DNA of 64,000 nucleotides, taken from Ustilago trichophora. Lineage: Eukaryota > Basidiomycota > Ustilaginomycetes > Ustilaginales > Ustilaginaceae. Both the position numbers and the translations under genes were made by a program. Under the pieces are notes generated by a model that saw only the letters and a list, made by a program, of their open reading frames with translations, was not told where the DNA came from and searched no databases. This document shows positions 1 through 9,665 of this stretch, piece by piece. The stretch covers positions 1,860,001-1,924,000 of the forward strand of contig OOIN01000003.1 in assembly GCA_900323505.1 (NCBI GenBank), written 5' to 3'. The stretch's first letter is position 1; every line of letters starts with the position of its first letter.

Positions 1-1449
1 AGGATTCCCGCGTAGCGTGCAAAGCGGCGGTTGGACGAGCCGGGTAGCTTTGGCGCACAGCTGATGTCAGGTGTCACAGACGTAGCGTGGCTATCGCAGA
101 ATGAGCAACATGAACGACGACGATCAACCCTGCTGCCTTTTGGCAACTGCCAAATCTGTGTCGTGCTGTTGTTGGTCTGGATTGGGATATTCGGCGCATC
201 AGTGAGCTCCGCGGGATCGCACGACAGAGCTTGCTTGTTCGACGCAAGTGTCAGCAAGCAAGACGCTACGAACTTCAACTTCTTCAGCCATAATAGCTTT
301 CTTCAAGAGTTCGAGATGCTGCCACGTTTCATCATGAGTTCTTTGTAAAGAAGCAAGGACTCGGAGAAGCAAAGCCGAAATTTTAAGAGACCCTTCAACC
401 CAAGGATCGCTCAGTGTGGAGCAGAGAGCCGCTCGTAGAAAAATTGAGCTTTCCAAAATCCGAAAGCTCAAAGAAGAAAAAGCAAGAAAAAAAAAAAAAG
501 AAAAGCCAAATGGGAAAAGCAGTGTGACGTCTTTGTGCTGGAAGCTGAATGTATCCGGAATTGTAATGCCCGTCGTTGGCCTTGTTTCCGTGGACCTGTG
601 GAATGCATTCATCATCAATCACTCAACAAAGTAGCTAGACCATCCAACCCACCAATGATCGCAAATCGACTGTGGAAGATGATCAGCTTCTGTCCCACAC
701 GCAGCTGATATGAAGTCAGTGTGCAAGGATCTCCTTGGTGGCGCCAGCCGCCGGGGAATGAAAGTCATCAAAGGGCACACAACAAACATCGCAATGTTGC
801 GGCGTGGGAGAGGCCTGAGCGAATGCATCACTAGAGCTAAATCGCAAGCGAGAAGAGAGCGTACCGCTAATATAGGAGGGCACGTTCGATCCGGATCGAC
901 TGAGGTCACACAAACTCTGTCACGGACCCTTGTGGCTTGGCTCTCGTGCAAGGCGTGAACCACTCGTCACAAAGTGACTCAGCCTGTAATGCCCTCTCCC
1001 TCTCTTTTGTTCCGTGTCTGAGAGTGACAAGCACGACAAAGGGATAGACAATCTGGTCTTCTCTGGGAGCGCGAGCTGCAGCGACAAGTCCGCGGTCGAT
1101 GGCTTCCGAATTACGGCTGTTCATCTCTTCGCCTCAATTGCAGATGCTTGGCAGACAATGGTAAAAACTTCAGACTCCGCCTGCTCAGGCCGCTGTCCCA
1201 TGTCGTCGTCGTTATCTTCGTCCTCCTCTGGTCCCTTGCGTCTGGGATCACCACGGAAGGGCCTCGCCGGATAGTTCAGGGATGCACGTATGCAAATCTT
1301 GTCTGCACAACACAGACCCCCCCAATTTTTTAGACTGTGCGCCCGGCTATTGGTGTGGTCTTCATGAAACTATCATACTCTGAAAGAAGCTCTCTGGCTT
1401 AGACTCATGGCTATCACGATGCGGCGGGCGGTTGAGTCGGGGCCTTTGC

Positions 1450-1498
<49 letters not shown>

Positions 1499-2074
1499 AT
1501 CATCGGAACTGGTGGATTGCGAGTTTCGAGTGTGACTGTACACACACTTACCCGCGAAAAAACAGGGCGACAAGGCACCTCCACACTGTCAAAGGAAAAG
1601 ATGTGATGCATGAAAGCTCTACTGCGTTCTCCTGCCCGATGCTCTCACAGGGTCGTCCTTGTTCCGTTGACTGCCCGGTCTTGGCTTTGGTTCCGTTTCA
1701 ACTGGCCAGACCTCATCCTGACCCTTTTGCGAGTCGACTGACGTCTAGGTCACCCATTTGCATATCAACCGATGGTCTCCTCCTCGACGTCGCATCGCCC
1801 CTTTCTTTTCCGCTTCTCACCATCATAAGTGCCCAGCGTTCCTCTCCTGCCTCCTTCTCCTCCATCATTACTTGATCTCTAGCAATTCGGTATCACCTCC
1901 ACGTCCAGTCTCGACTGTGTGGGCTGCTACCGTCAACCTTCGACCACATCAACTTCAATTCAGCGGCGGATCATCGACAGCGCCGTCTTTCGCTCGAGCT
2001 TCTCCCTGCCCGCCTAGCTGCTCTAAATCCAACAACCGATTGCCTGCATTAACAGCATAGACACTCCGGCCACA
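1..2074. other. Left-end intergenic region, no gene seen
   Basis: Only short overlapping ORFs of low-complexity or unrecognisable protein occur on either strand. The stretch holds a 13-base A run near 487-499, a long GCT triplet repeat (separate entry) and, from about 1,750 on, C/T-rich sequence typical of a fungal promoter and 5' leader for the gene starting at 2,075. Part of the left end could be the 3' flank of a gene outside the window. Confidence 0.5.
1451..1498. repeat. (GCT)16 perfect trinucleotide repeat
   Basis: Sixteen uninterrupted GCT units (CAG on the other strand), about 575 bases upstream of the aspartyl-tRNA synthetase/DUF2156 start codon. It lies outside any supported coding region. 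In the three frames it would read as poly-Ala, poly-Cys or poly-Leu (poly-Ala, poly-Ser or poly-Gln on the minus strand), and this is the only reason ORFs appear there. Repeats of this kind are prone to length variation between strains. Confidence 0.95.
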
Positions 2075-5074
2075 ATGTTGAAGCGTGCCGTAGCCACCCT
2101 CACTAAGGACTCGAACGGCGAGAATGGCCATTCCAAGGGCTCCAGCTCGCCTGCCAGTGGTCAGACCACGCCCAATGCGCCTCCGTCCGCCAAGTCCACC
2201 GTAGACTCGAACCAGAGCACCGACAAGGAGGATAAAAAATTCCGCCTTTCTCACATCTTTTCCGGCCACTCTCTTCCCGGCTCTCGCAGATCCACCTCGC
2301 GAGCTGCCAGCCTCGACGAACCTCGTCCTAGCGCCGTCAAAAAGGCACAGCGGATCGAGGAAAAGGAACGCAAGGCCATTGAGCAAGAGAAAGTCAAGGA
2401 AAAGATCGCCATGGCCCGTCGCCAGTCTGATCTGCGTGCCGCTCAGATCGAAACTCCCGAACAGCGTGCTCGCTACGGTGAAGAGTACCCTTCCGAGTGG
2501 AACAAGGATCACGACAAGTGGGCCAGCATTTTTACCATCTGTGATGATGCTCAGATTGGCGACACGGTGACGCTGCGGGCCCGTATTCACACCATCCGCG
2601 ATGTCAGCTCGCATCTCGTTTTCATTGTCCTCCGACAGCAGATCTCCACCATCCAGGCTGTGCTTGCCGAGGAGAATGGAGTCATCACGGGTCATATGGT
2701 GCGATGGGCGAAGCGTTTGCCCTTGGAATCTGTCGTCCTGGCCCGTGGTAAGTTGCAGAAGCCTCGCGAACCCATCACTGGCGCTACCACCGAGCAGGCC
2801 GAGATCAAGGTCCAGGAACTCTTCGTCGTAGCTCAGCCCAAGGAGACCCTCCCTTTCAACGTCTACGACGCCGACCTTGTCCTCAAGAAGAGCGACGACA
2901 ACGACAGCGGCAGCGGTAGCAGTGCCAACGGCCACGCAACCGACTCGGATGGTGAAGGCCCTCCTCGGGATGAGAACCACTCGATCGAACGACATGAAGC
3001 TCCCGTCATCACCCAGCGTGTCCGCCTCACCAACCGCATCATCGACTTGCGCACACCCACCGCCCAGGCCATCTTTCGTGTGAACGCAGCCATCTGCAAT
3101 AACTTCCGCTCCCATCTCGACAAGAGCGGCTTCATCGAGATTCATACCCCCAAGTTGCAAGGTGGCGCTTCCGAGTCCGGCTCGAGCGTCTTTATGCTCG
3201 ACTACTTTGGTCGACCCGCCTTCTTGGCACAGAGCCCGCAGCTGTACAAGCAGATGTGCATCGCTGCTGATTTCAAGCGTGTCTACGAAATTGGTCCCGT
3301 CTTCCGTGCAGAGAACTCCAATACGGCTCGCCACCTCACCGAGTACACCGGTCTCGACATTGAAATGGAGATTGTCCACTACTACGACGCCATTCGTGTC
3401 ATCGACGGCATGCTCAAGAGCATCTTTACTGCTTTGAGGGAGAATTTCAAGCCAGAACGCGAACTCATCAAGCGTCACTTCCCTCACGAGGACCTCATCT
3501 ACCCCGAGGACACGCTCATCCTTCCGTTCGCACAAGGTGTACGAATCCTGCGCGAGTCTGGCTACGTCGAGGAGGATGGCAGCTTGCCCAAGGAAGATGA
3601 GGATCTGCACACGCGTGCCGAGATCCGTCTTGGTGAGCTGATCAAGGAAAAGTACAACACCGACTACTACATCCTCGACAAGTTCCCCACTTCGGTGCGT
3701 CCTTTCTACGCCATGGAGGACAAGGAGAACTCCAAGGTGACCAACTCGTTTGACATCTTCATTCGAGGTCAGGAGATCTGCACAGGTGGTCAGCGTATCC
3801 ACGACATTGAAGAACTCGAGAAGAAGATGCAGCGCTTGTCCATCCCGGCCAAAGGCATGCAGGAGTATCTCGAGGGCTTCCGACTTGGTGCACCACCTCA
3901 TGCAGGATGCGGTATCGGTCTCGAGCGTCTCGTCATGCTCTACCTCAACTTGGGTGACGTTCGTCTTGGAACCCTCTTCCACCGTGATCCTCGCAGTCTT
4001 CCACTGCAGAAGAACGCCGAGGATGAGCTGCGTCACCCCGAGGCCAGCACCAATCCGCCTCCCTGGAAGCATCCTCGCGTGGCGCTCAAGGCCGATGCCG
4101 AGAGCGAGTTGCGCGACTTGCAGCCTTTGGAGAAGCTCATCGCCAACTACGGTGATGCTTCGAACACGGCCTGGCTCGATGACCGATACAAGGTCTGGCG
4201 ACATGCCGACACGGGTGCGGCGGTGGGCTACTCACCGTTCAAGGGCTATGCCATGATCATCGGTGACCCTCTCTGCGACAAGACCCAGATGACGCAGGTC
4301 GTCTCGGCCTTCCTGCAGTTCATCAAGAAAGAGGCCAAGCTCAAGCCCATCTGGATGATGGTATGCGAGGAGGTCGAGGAGATCCTAGGAGGAAGGCTCA
4401 ACTGGTGCTCCCTTTCGTGTTCGGCAGAAGAACGTGTAGAGGACCCTGCCAAGAACCCGGCACGCAACGACCCCGAAATCCAGAAGAAGGTGCGCCATGC
4501 ACGCAAGGAGGGCGTCAAGATCCAGGACTACTCGCTCAACGAGGATGTCCCCGAAGAAGTTGTCCGCGAGACAGACGAGCGCATCGAGGACTGGCGTAAG
4601 AACCGCAAGGGGGAGCAGGTGCACATGACCGATGTCCACCCGTGGCGCGACATGTCGCACCGTGTCTACTACATTGCGCGTGATTCGAGTGGCAAGGTGT
4701 GCGCCATGGTGGTGCTGCACCAGCTTTCGCCCCAGCACGGATGGCACATCAAGTGGGCGCTCGACTTCCCCGGTGCGCCCAACGGCACCATCGAGCATGT
4801 CATTCTTCACGCGCTGGAGAACAACGCTGGCAACAAGATGACCTTCGGTGCCTCGGCCACTTCGACACTGATCGCCAAGCACGGTCTGAGCAAGATGACC
4901 ACAAAGTGGCTGACCAAAGCATACAACTCGCTTGCCGAGCACAACAGGTTGACCAACAAGGGCGAGTTCCGACAGAAGCTCGGTGCGGTCGAGGATCGAG
5001 TATTTATCTGCTACCCACGTCACGGTCTCTCGCCCGCTGGTATTCAGGCGATCATTGGTTTCTTCAAGCAGTAA
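2075..5074 (+). CDS. erdS: Aspartyl-tRNA synthetase fused to DUF2156 aminoacyl-tRNA transferase (ergosteryl-aspartate synthase type)
   Basis: This 999-residue protein joins a class IIb aspartyl-tRNA synthetase to a C-terminal DUF2156 domain. The first 110 residues are low-complexity and basic; an OB-fold anticodon domain follows (about 140-250), then the catalytic core with the Asp-pocket segment QSPQLYKQM, motif 2 (GPVFRAE, Arg411) and motif 3 (GIGLERLV, Arg618). Residues about 680-999 match the GNAT-like DUF2156/ATT fold. In fungi this fusion is known as ErdS: the AspRS half charges tRNA-Asp and the DUF2156 half moves Asp onto the 3-beta-hydroxyl of ergosterol. All synthetase motifs look intact, so it should make its own Asp-tRNA. 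The start has A at -3 and there is no intron. Whether it is also the cell's only cytosolic AspRS cannot be told from this window. No ErdH-like hydrolase is adjacent. Confidence 0.9.
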   Translation: MLKRAVATLTKDSNGENGHSKGSSSPASGQTTPNAPPSAKSTVDSNQSTDKEDKKFRLSHIFSGHSLPGSRRSTSRAASLDEPRPSAVKKAQRIEEKERKAIEQEKVKEKIAMARRQSDLRAAQIETPEQRARYGEEYPSEWNKDHDKWASIFTICDDAQIGDTVTLRARIHTIRDVSSHLVFIVLRQQISTIQAVLAEENGVITGHMVRWAKRLPLESVVLARGKLQKPREPITGATTEQAEIKVQELFVVAQPKETLPFNVYDADLVLKKSDDNDSGSGSSANGHATDSDGEGPPRDENHSIERHEAPVITQRVRLTNRIIDLRTPTAQAIFRVNAAICNNFRSHLDKSGFIEIHTPKLQGGASESGSSVFMLDYFGRPAFLAQSPQLYKQMCIAADFKRVYEIGPVFRAENSNTARHLTEYTGLDIEMEIVHYYDAIRVIDGMLKSIFTALRENFKPERELIKRHFPHEDLIYPEDTLILPFAQGVRILRESGYVEEDGSLPKEDEDLHTRAEIRLGELIKEKYNTDYYILDKFPTSVRPFYAMEDKENSKVTNSFDIFIRGQEICTGGQRIHDIEELEKKMQRLSIPAKGMQEYLEGFRLGAPPHAGCGIGLERLVMLYLNLGDVRLGTLFHRDPRSLPLQKNAEDELRHPEASTNPPPWKHPRVALKADAESELRDLQPLEKLIANYGDASNTAWLDDRYKVWRHADTGAAVGYSPFKGYAMIIGDPLCDKTQMTQVVSAFLQFIKKEAKLKPIWMMVCEEVEEILGGRLNWCSLSCSAEERVEDPAKNPARNDPEIQKKVRHARKEGVKIQDYSLNEDVPEEVVRETDERIEDWRKNRKGEQVHMTDVHPWRDMSHRVYYIARDSSGKVCAMVVLHQLSPQHGWHIKWALDFPGAPNGTIEHVILHALENNAGNKMTFGASATSTLIAKHGLSKMTTKWLTKAYNSLAEHNRLTNKGEFRQKLGAVEDRVFICYPRHGLSPAGIQAIIGFFKQ

Positions 5075-6125
5075 TATTGACTTTTTCCAGAGAAGAGCGA
5101 TCGTATATACACCTGACAGGATCGTCACGCTACTATGACTTATACAGTACGCGGATTTGTACATGTTCGGCTTTAATGATACCACCATTTCCCCATCCTA
5201 TTGTATTCCGTCAGCACCTGTGTTGAGGTCTCTGCGGGAGTTGAAGCTATTTGATCGCAGCGGTGATGGCGGTGTCTGAGCCAAAAGTAAAGTTGACCGG
5301 TTTGGCCCAAACCCGAGATCTGCACTTTTGCACGCCACGTTCTTGTCAAAATCGTTTGTGGGCTTTCAATCGAGGTTGTCGGGAACCCGCATCTTGTTCC
5401 TAGATCAATGTCCACTTGGCTACAATGAGCTTTCATCTTCCGTCTCACCGAGGACGGTCAAGAGTGACCGGTGAGGAAAGGTGTCAAGTACAGAAAAAGT
5501 CGGAGCGTCAGACTCCGCACGAATTGTACGACGTGAATTTGCGCACGTTCTGAAAGATTGCCGTGAGTGTACTGTATGTTGGGAGAACGTGTTCGCGCTC
5601 TTCTTGCTCCGGTCTTGCCGGTCAATTTGGACAGGCGCCAATGCATATAATGCAAGTTTGATAGCGCTTTGTGATGCGAACCATGCTGCATGAAAGTGAG
5701 GATAGAAGCGAGAAGGTAATGCTGGGCACAAAATCACAAGGGTCTGAATGGCTGTCATGCAGAGAAACAGTGCGCCCAGACCATCACTTTGAGGCGGTCG
5801 ACAACTCGCCGCCCCGCCGGCCGTCTCTCTTTCTCTTTCTCTTTCTTCCTACTTTCTTTCTATTCCATCTGCATACTTGCCTTCGGCTACACATCCTTTG
5901 CTCCAAAGCTTTCGACAGTCCGCTCGTCCCGCTTTCCACCACTTGCACAACCTGTCAGCACGTGGGGATTCGACACATCTATCCCTAGAAGCTCCGAACA
6001 GCAAGACGCTTGAGTATATATTTAGCCACCTCCTCCCGCATAGACGATTTAAAGTAGGTCTCATCATCTATCTTTCTTCTTCGAGCTTGTATCTGCTGCA
6101 GATCTGCTGACTTTCACTGGAACAA
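5075..6125. other. Intergenic region
   Basis: No supported gene. The left part is the 3' flank of the synthetase gene and the right part is C/T-rich promoter and leader for the histidine phosphatase gene. Confidence 0.5.
6015..6024 (+). promoter_or_regulatory. Probable TATA box of the histidine phosphatase gene
   Basis: An A/T-only TATATATTTA run stands 102 bases before the start codon at 6,126, in otherwise GC-balanced sequence. Spacing fits a TATA element with a short 5' leader. This is inferred from sequence only. Confidence 0.45.
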
Positions 6126-7245
6126 ATGGTCTCTTCGTCCGCCTTCCTGGCTCTACTTGCCGTCGCCGCTTCCGGTGTTCAAGCTGCCCCTGCTTGGGTC
6201 ATTCCCTTCTGGAATCCTTTCGCAATGCAGGCCAAGTCGTATACCTTCACTGTGAGTCACTCCACGTCCATTCCTTACTTGATGTTCTCTGACCTCATAC
6301 TGACATGATCTTTCTTCTGCTCTCTCGTAACGATAGACCTACACCGGCTTTTTCAAGTACGACAGTGCCGATGGAAGCAGTCTCCCCGCCGTAGCTCCCA
6401 ACTTTGGCCTTCGTGAAAACACCACGTGGTCCGACCTCACCCGCATCCTATTCCAGCTCAACGTCGATGGCGCTCTCAAGGACGGCTCGTCTTACAAGCT
6501 CCTCTTCGCTGGACGACACGGACAGGGATTCCACAACGTTGCAGAGTCTCAGTACGGCACCCCTCTGTGGGACTCGTACTGGTCTCGACTCGACACTGAT
6601 GGCAAGTTGACTTGGGGTCCCGATGCCCGTTTGACCGATTTGGGTATTCAACAGGCTCAAGCGGTCAACGATGCTTGGGTGGCCATGTTGAAGCAGTCTG
6701 ACTCTGCACCTTTGCCGACGAAGCTCTATTCGAGCCCTCTCAGCCGTGCTTTGTCCACGCTGGAGATTTCGTACGACAAGATCCTGGTTAACAACCCCAA
6801 CAACACCGTTTCTACCCAGCAGAAGAACCACAACAAAGGCATAGATGGTCTCGTCAAGGACATCCTCTCCCACGTTGGCTCGCCTCGTCACATCGCACCC
6901 GAAGTAAAAGAACTCTTTCGTGAGGAATACGGAGATCACACCTGCGACAAGCGTCGCACCAAATCCGAGCTCCACAAGGACTACCCCAACGTCCACTTTG
7001 AACCCGGTTTCGCAGAGACCGACAACCTCTGGACTACCACCAGGGAAGAGGATAGCCATTTGGATGCCAGGATTCAACAGGCACTCACCCAGGTGTGGAA
7101 CGAGGCTCAGCAGGATCAGGTCATCTCGTTGACTTCGCACTCTGGTGTCATGCAGGGTTTGTTCAGGGTCGTTGGGCATTACAAGATCAGGCCGGCTACG
7201 GGAGCGCTTATCCCGCTGATTATCAAGGCTACCCCCCAGAAGTAA
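6126..7245 (+). CDS. Secreted histidine phosphatase (phosphoglycerate mutase-like)
   Basis: Two exons, 6,126-6,251 and 6,337-7,245, with an 85-base intron (GTGAGT donor, ATAG acceptor) give 344 residues. Residues 1-20 form a signal peptide (hydrophobic core then Val-Gln-Ala-Ala), so the enzyme is probably secreted or enters the secretory pathway. The catalytic RHG signature is at residues 102-104 (AGRHGQGFHN), and the second catalytic His sits in TSHSGV near the C-terminus. The family includes yeast Pmu1-like phosphatases; the substrate cannot be assigned. Several Asn-x-Ser/Thr sites (for example NNT) fit glycosylation. Splicing is required: without it the signal peptide is separated from the catalytic domain. 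Candidate extracellular phosphatase; acid-phosphatase or phytase-like activity is possible but not shown. Confidence 0.85.
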
Positions 7246-7255
7246 GGGCCTTACT

Positions 7256-7279
7256 TTCAGCCCTTTATATAAAAAAGGG
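7256..7279 (+). terminator. A/T-rich 3' element with dyad symmetry after the phosphatase gene
   Basis: Eleven bases after the stop codon comes CCCTTTATATAAAAAAGGG, whose CCCTTT and AAAGGG ends can pair around an A/T core. It probably contributes to 3' end formation between the two convergent genes here. Its function is inferred only from position and composition. Confidence 0.35.
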
Positions 7280-7469
7280 ACAGTGGCTTGTGCCTTTGCG
7301 GTCGGTCGTTCTTGTTGTGCAATTGTACATTCGTCCCCGTAGAACAGGTTCCCCCGTGGAGATGCTAGCACACTCACACTCTCGCACAACGTCTTTGTAG
7401 TTTATCGATACAACGTTCGTTCCATTTTGCGAGTGAGACTTGGCGATACATAATTCGTGCTACTACTGT

Positions 7470-8585
7470 TTACTTCCACACCTTGGCGCTCTGCATCTGC
7501 TTTCCGAGATTCCACTTCTCTGCACGCTCAGTGTCGATCAACACGGCGACCTTACCATTGTTCTCACCGGTAAAGAGCCTCAAGAAGGCATCTTCGGCAC
7601 CGTAGACGCCGAAAGTGACATCTTCCCTGTTCTTGATCTTGCCCTCAGCAAGCATCTTGGGCACCTCCTGCATAAATTGACCGATCCACTTAGGGATGAA
7701 GGAGCTGACGATGAAGCCCTGGTACTTGATCTCCTTTGTGACAATGTTGAAGAGGTTCTTGGGGTAAACGACGTCTTCTGGCTTCTCGGCGTTGTAGCCC
7801 GAGATGTAGCCGCAGGCGACGATGATACCGTATCGTGCGGCGTTGGCGATGTAAGCTTCGAGCTGGTCTCCTCCAACATTGTCAAAGTAGTAGTGGATTC
7901 CTGTTTCTCCGGCGAAGGCCTTGAGCTTGGCTTTGAGATCCTCGGTCTTGTAGTTGATGCTCTCATCGGCGCCGAGGGACTTGACAAACTCGCACTTTTC
8001 GTCGGATCCAGCGGAGGCGATGACCTTGACACCGGCCTGGTGGCAGAGCTGCACAACGAGCTGTCCAACGGCACCAGCGGCACCAGAGACAAACATCTTG
8101 TTACCAGCTTTGAGATCGCCAACGATCTCCTTGAGAGACATGTAGGCGGTCATACCGGCCATACCGGCGGCACCGAGGTAAGTGGTGATCGAGAGACCGT
8201 TGCTCAACTGGGCCGGGTCGAATTTTCGGAATCCAGCGGCAGCAGCGGCTGGGTGAATGGTGTACTCCTCGATACCGATGGACCAGGCGTAGACGATGTC
8301 GCCAGCAGCGAAACCGTCGACTTCGGAGCGGACAACCTCACCAATACCGATGGCGGTGACGGGCTTGCCAACCTCGTAAGGAGGAGTGAAGTAGCCAATG
8401 TCACCCTTCATACGGTTGCGCATGGTAGGGTCGAGAGAGACGGCAATGTTGCGAGTGAGGATACCGCCGTTAAGGGGGACATTGTCGAGATCGAGCTCGG
8501 CAGAGCCGCGAGTGGTGGTCTCGCCAGGCTTGGGAAGGCCAGTAGGCTGAACCTTGTTGAAGAGGACTTGGTGGTTAGTGACCAT
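7470..8585 (-). CDS. NAD(P)-dependent MDR oxidoreductase (PTGR/leukotriene B4 dehydrogenase-like)
   Basis: A 371-residue medium-chain reductase. Evidence: N-terminal GroES-like fold with the segment SLDPTMRNRM typical of the prostaglandin reductase/LTB4 dehydrogenase branch, the nucleotide-binding turn SGAAGAVGQLV around residues 155-170, and a YFDNVGG segment conserved in that branch. No zinc ligands are seen, as expected for zinc-free enoyl/alkenal reductases. These enzymes reduce alpha,beta-unsaturated ketones and aldehydes, often in detoxification. I choose the ATG at 8,585 over the in-frame ATG at 8,648 because a TATA box at 8,653-8,660 lies too close to the upstream one, and the 8,585 start gives the usual MDR N-terminus with A at -3. 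The exact substrate is unknown. Confidence 0.85.
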   Translation of the reverse strand: MVTNHQVLFNKVQPTGLPKPGETTTRGSAELDLDNVPLNGGILTRNIAVSLDPTMRNRMKGDIGYFTPPYEVGKPVTAIGIGEVVRSEVDGFAAGDIVYAWSIGIEEYTIHPAAAAAGFRKFDPAQLSNGLSITTYLGAAGMAGMTAYMSLKEIVGDLKAGNKMFVSGAAGAVGQLVVQLCHQAGVKVIASAGSDEKCEFVKSLGADESINYKTEDLKAKLKAFAGETGIHYYFDNVGGDQLEAYIANAARYGIIVACGYISGYNAEKPEDVVYPKNLFNIVTKEIKYQGFIVSSFIPKWIGQFMQEVPKMLAEGKIKNREDVTFGVYGAEDAFLRLFTGENNGKVAVLIDTERAEKWNLGKQMQSAKVWK

Positions 8586-9665
8586 TTTGAGCGAGTACGA
8601 CAGGGTGGGTGTGTGTTGCGGAAGAAGGGCAGTAGAGAAGACAGCCACAGCTCTTTATACTCTGGGATGGCATGACCAGGCGGCAAACGCTACAAGTCTG
8701 TGCATCGTCTTTACCAAGTGCAACGGCAATCAATCCTGACTTGACAGGGCTAAAGTCCGAGCAGTACTCTGAACAACAGAGGATCACATTCCATGCACGA
8801 GCGGTTCATGCATCACAACATCTTTGCCACGCGCCTGCTCTCAAGGGAGTGTCTTGGTCGGAGAATCTACCGAGCATAGTGAAGCTGCCTTACAGTAGGT
8901 GGAGAAAGAAAGCAGCAGAACCAAGAAGAAACCACCGCTCTCTCTGTACTGCTGTGCTTTGGTGTTAGATGCTGACCCGAAAGCCGGTAGAACTTGATCC
9001 GAACAGCAACTTTGGCTGCTCGATGACACACTCGACGACACACTCTCAAACCCGAAATCCGCGAATTATTTTTTGGGAAAAAATTGATGCATTGCCGATC
9101 CTTTTCTCCTCCACCTGCTGTGTCGGTCTGTCGTACGAAATGGTATCCACTGCGAATGAAGAGCAACTCCGCGCGACTTGGCATGCTACAGTAGTCGAGG
9201 CGGTTATTTCAACCACGTTGTCTGCATGATATGTGTTCCGATCACACAAACAGGCCCATTCGCATGCTCTGCAAAGATGGCAGTGCGACATATCAACACG
9301 CCATCTTGGTAAAGTGTGTGTGGCTGTAATTGTGACCCTTGAATGCTGGGTATAGTGTGAAGCTGACGCTGACATGTGGAAACGGCATGGCGATTCCGAT
9401 GAAATTTTAGATCCGAGATGTCAGAATTTAGAGCTTCTGCCTCCACCTCTATGAGCACGGACTGTATTCTTCTTCCGGTCCTGACCTTTGTTATCTCTGC
9501 TCCTCTCATCACTACCGTCATCGTAGTCCAGCATACACAGGGTAAGATAGATACACTCTACATCTCACAATCATCCGATCGCTACGACTACCCCACCCGT
9601 CGGATACATCTAGAGCTTCTCGAACTCTGCGCGCGTTTCCACACGCCGCATTGCAGCGCCCCACC
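8586..9665. other. Divergent intergenic region
   Basis: It separates the divergent MDR reductase and SYLF-HAD genes. No supported gene; short ORFs on both strands look random. The last 250 bases are C-rich leader sequence. Confidence 0.5.
8653..8660 (-). promoter_or_regulatory. Probable TATA box of the MDR oxidoreductase gene
   Basis: GTATAAAG on the minus strand, 68 bases before the chosen start codon at 8,585. Its position argues against translation from the upstream in-frame ATG at 8,648. Confidence 0.5.

Noticed and set aside
1432..1875. ORF with poly-Cys or poly-Ala/Ser/Gln stretch
   Set aside because: The runs come from translating the GCT repeat in different frames; nothing else supports a gene.
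1955..4204. 749-codon ORF on the minus strand opposite the synthetase gene
   Set aside because: It is the antisense shadow of a strongly biased coding frame. Its protein is a Val/Leu/Gly/Asp-rich string with no domain, and the plus-strand gene has clear motifs.
7095..7400. ORF continuing past the histidine phosphatase stop codon
   Set aside because: Another frame across the 3' flank, with no similarity to anything; the phosphatase stop at 7,243 is in the correct frame.
7440..8675. 411-codon ORF on the plus strand opposite the MDR oxidoreductase
   Set aside because: Antisense shadow; the oxidoreductase motifs on the minus strand decide.
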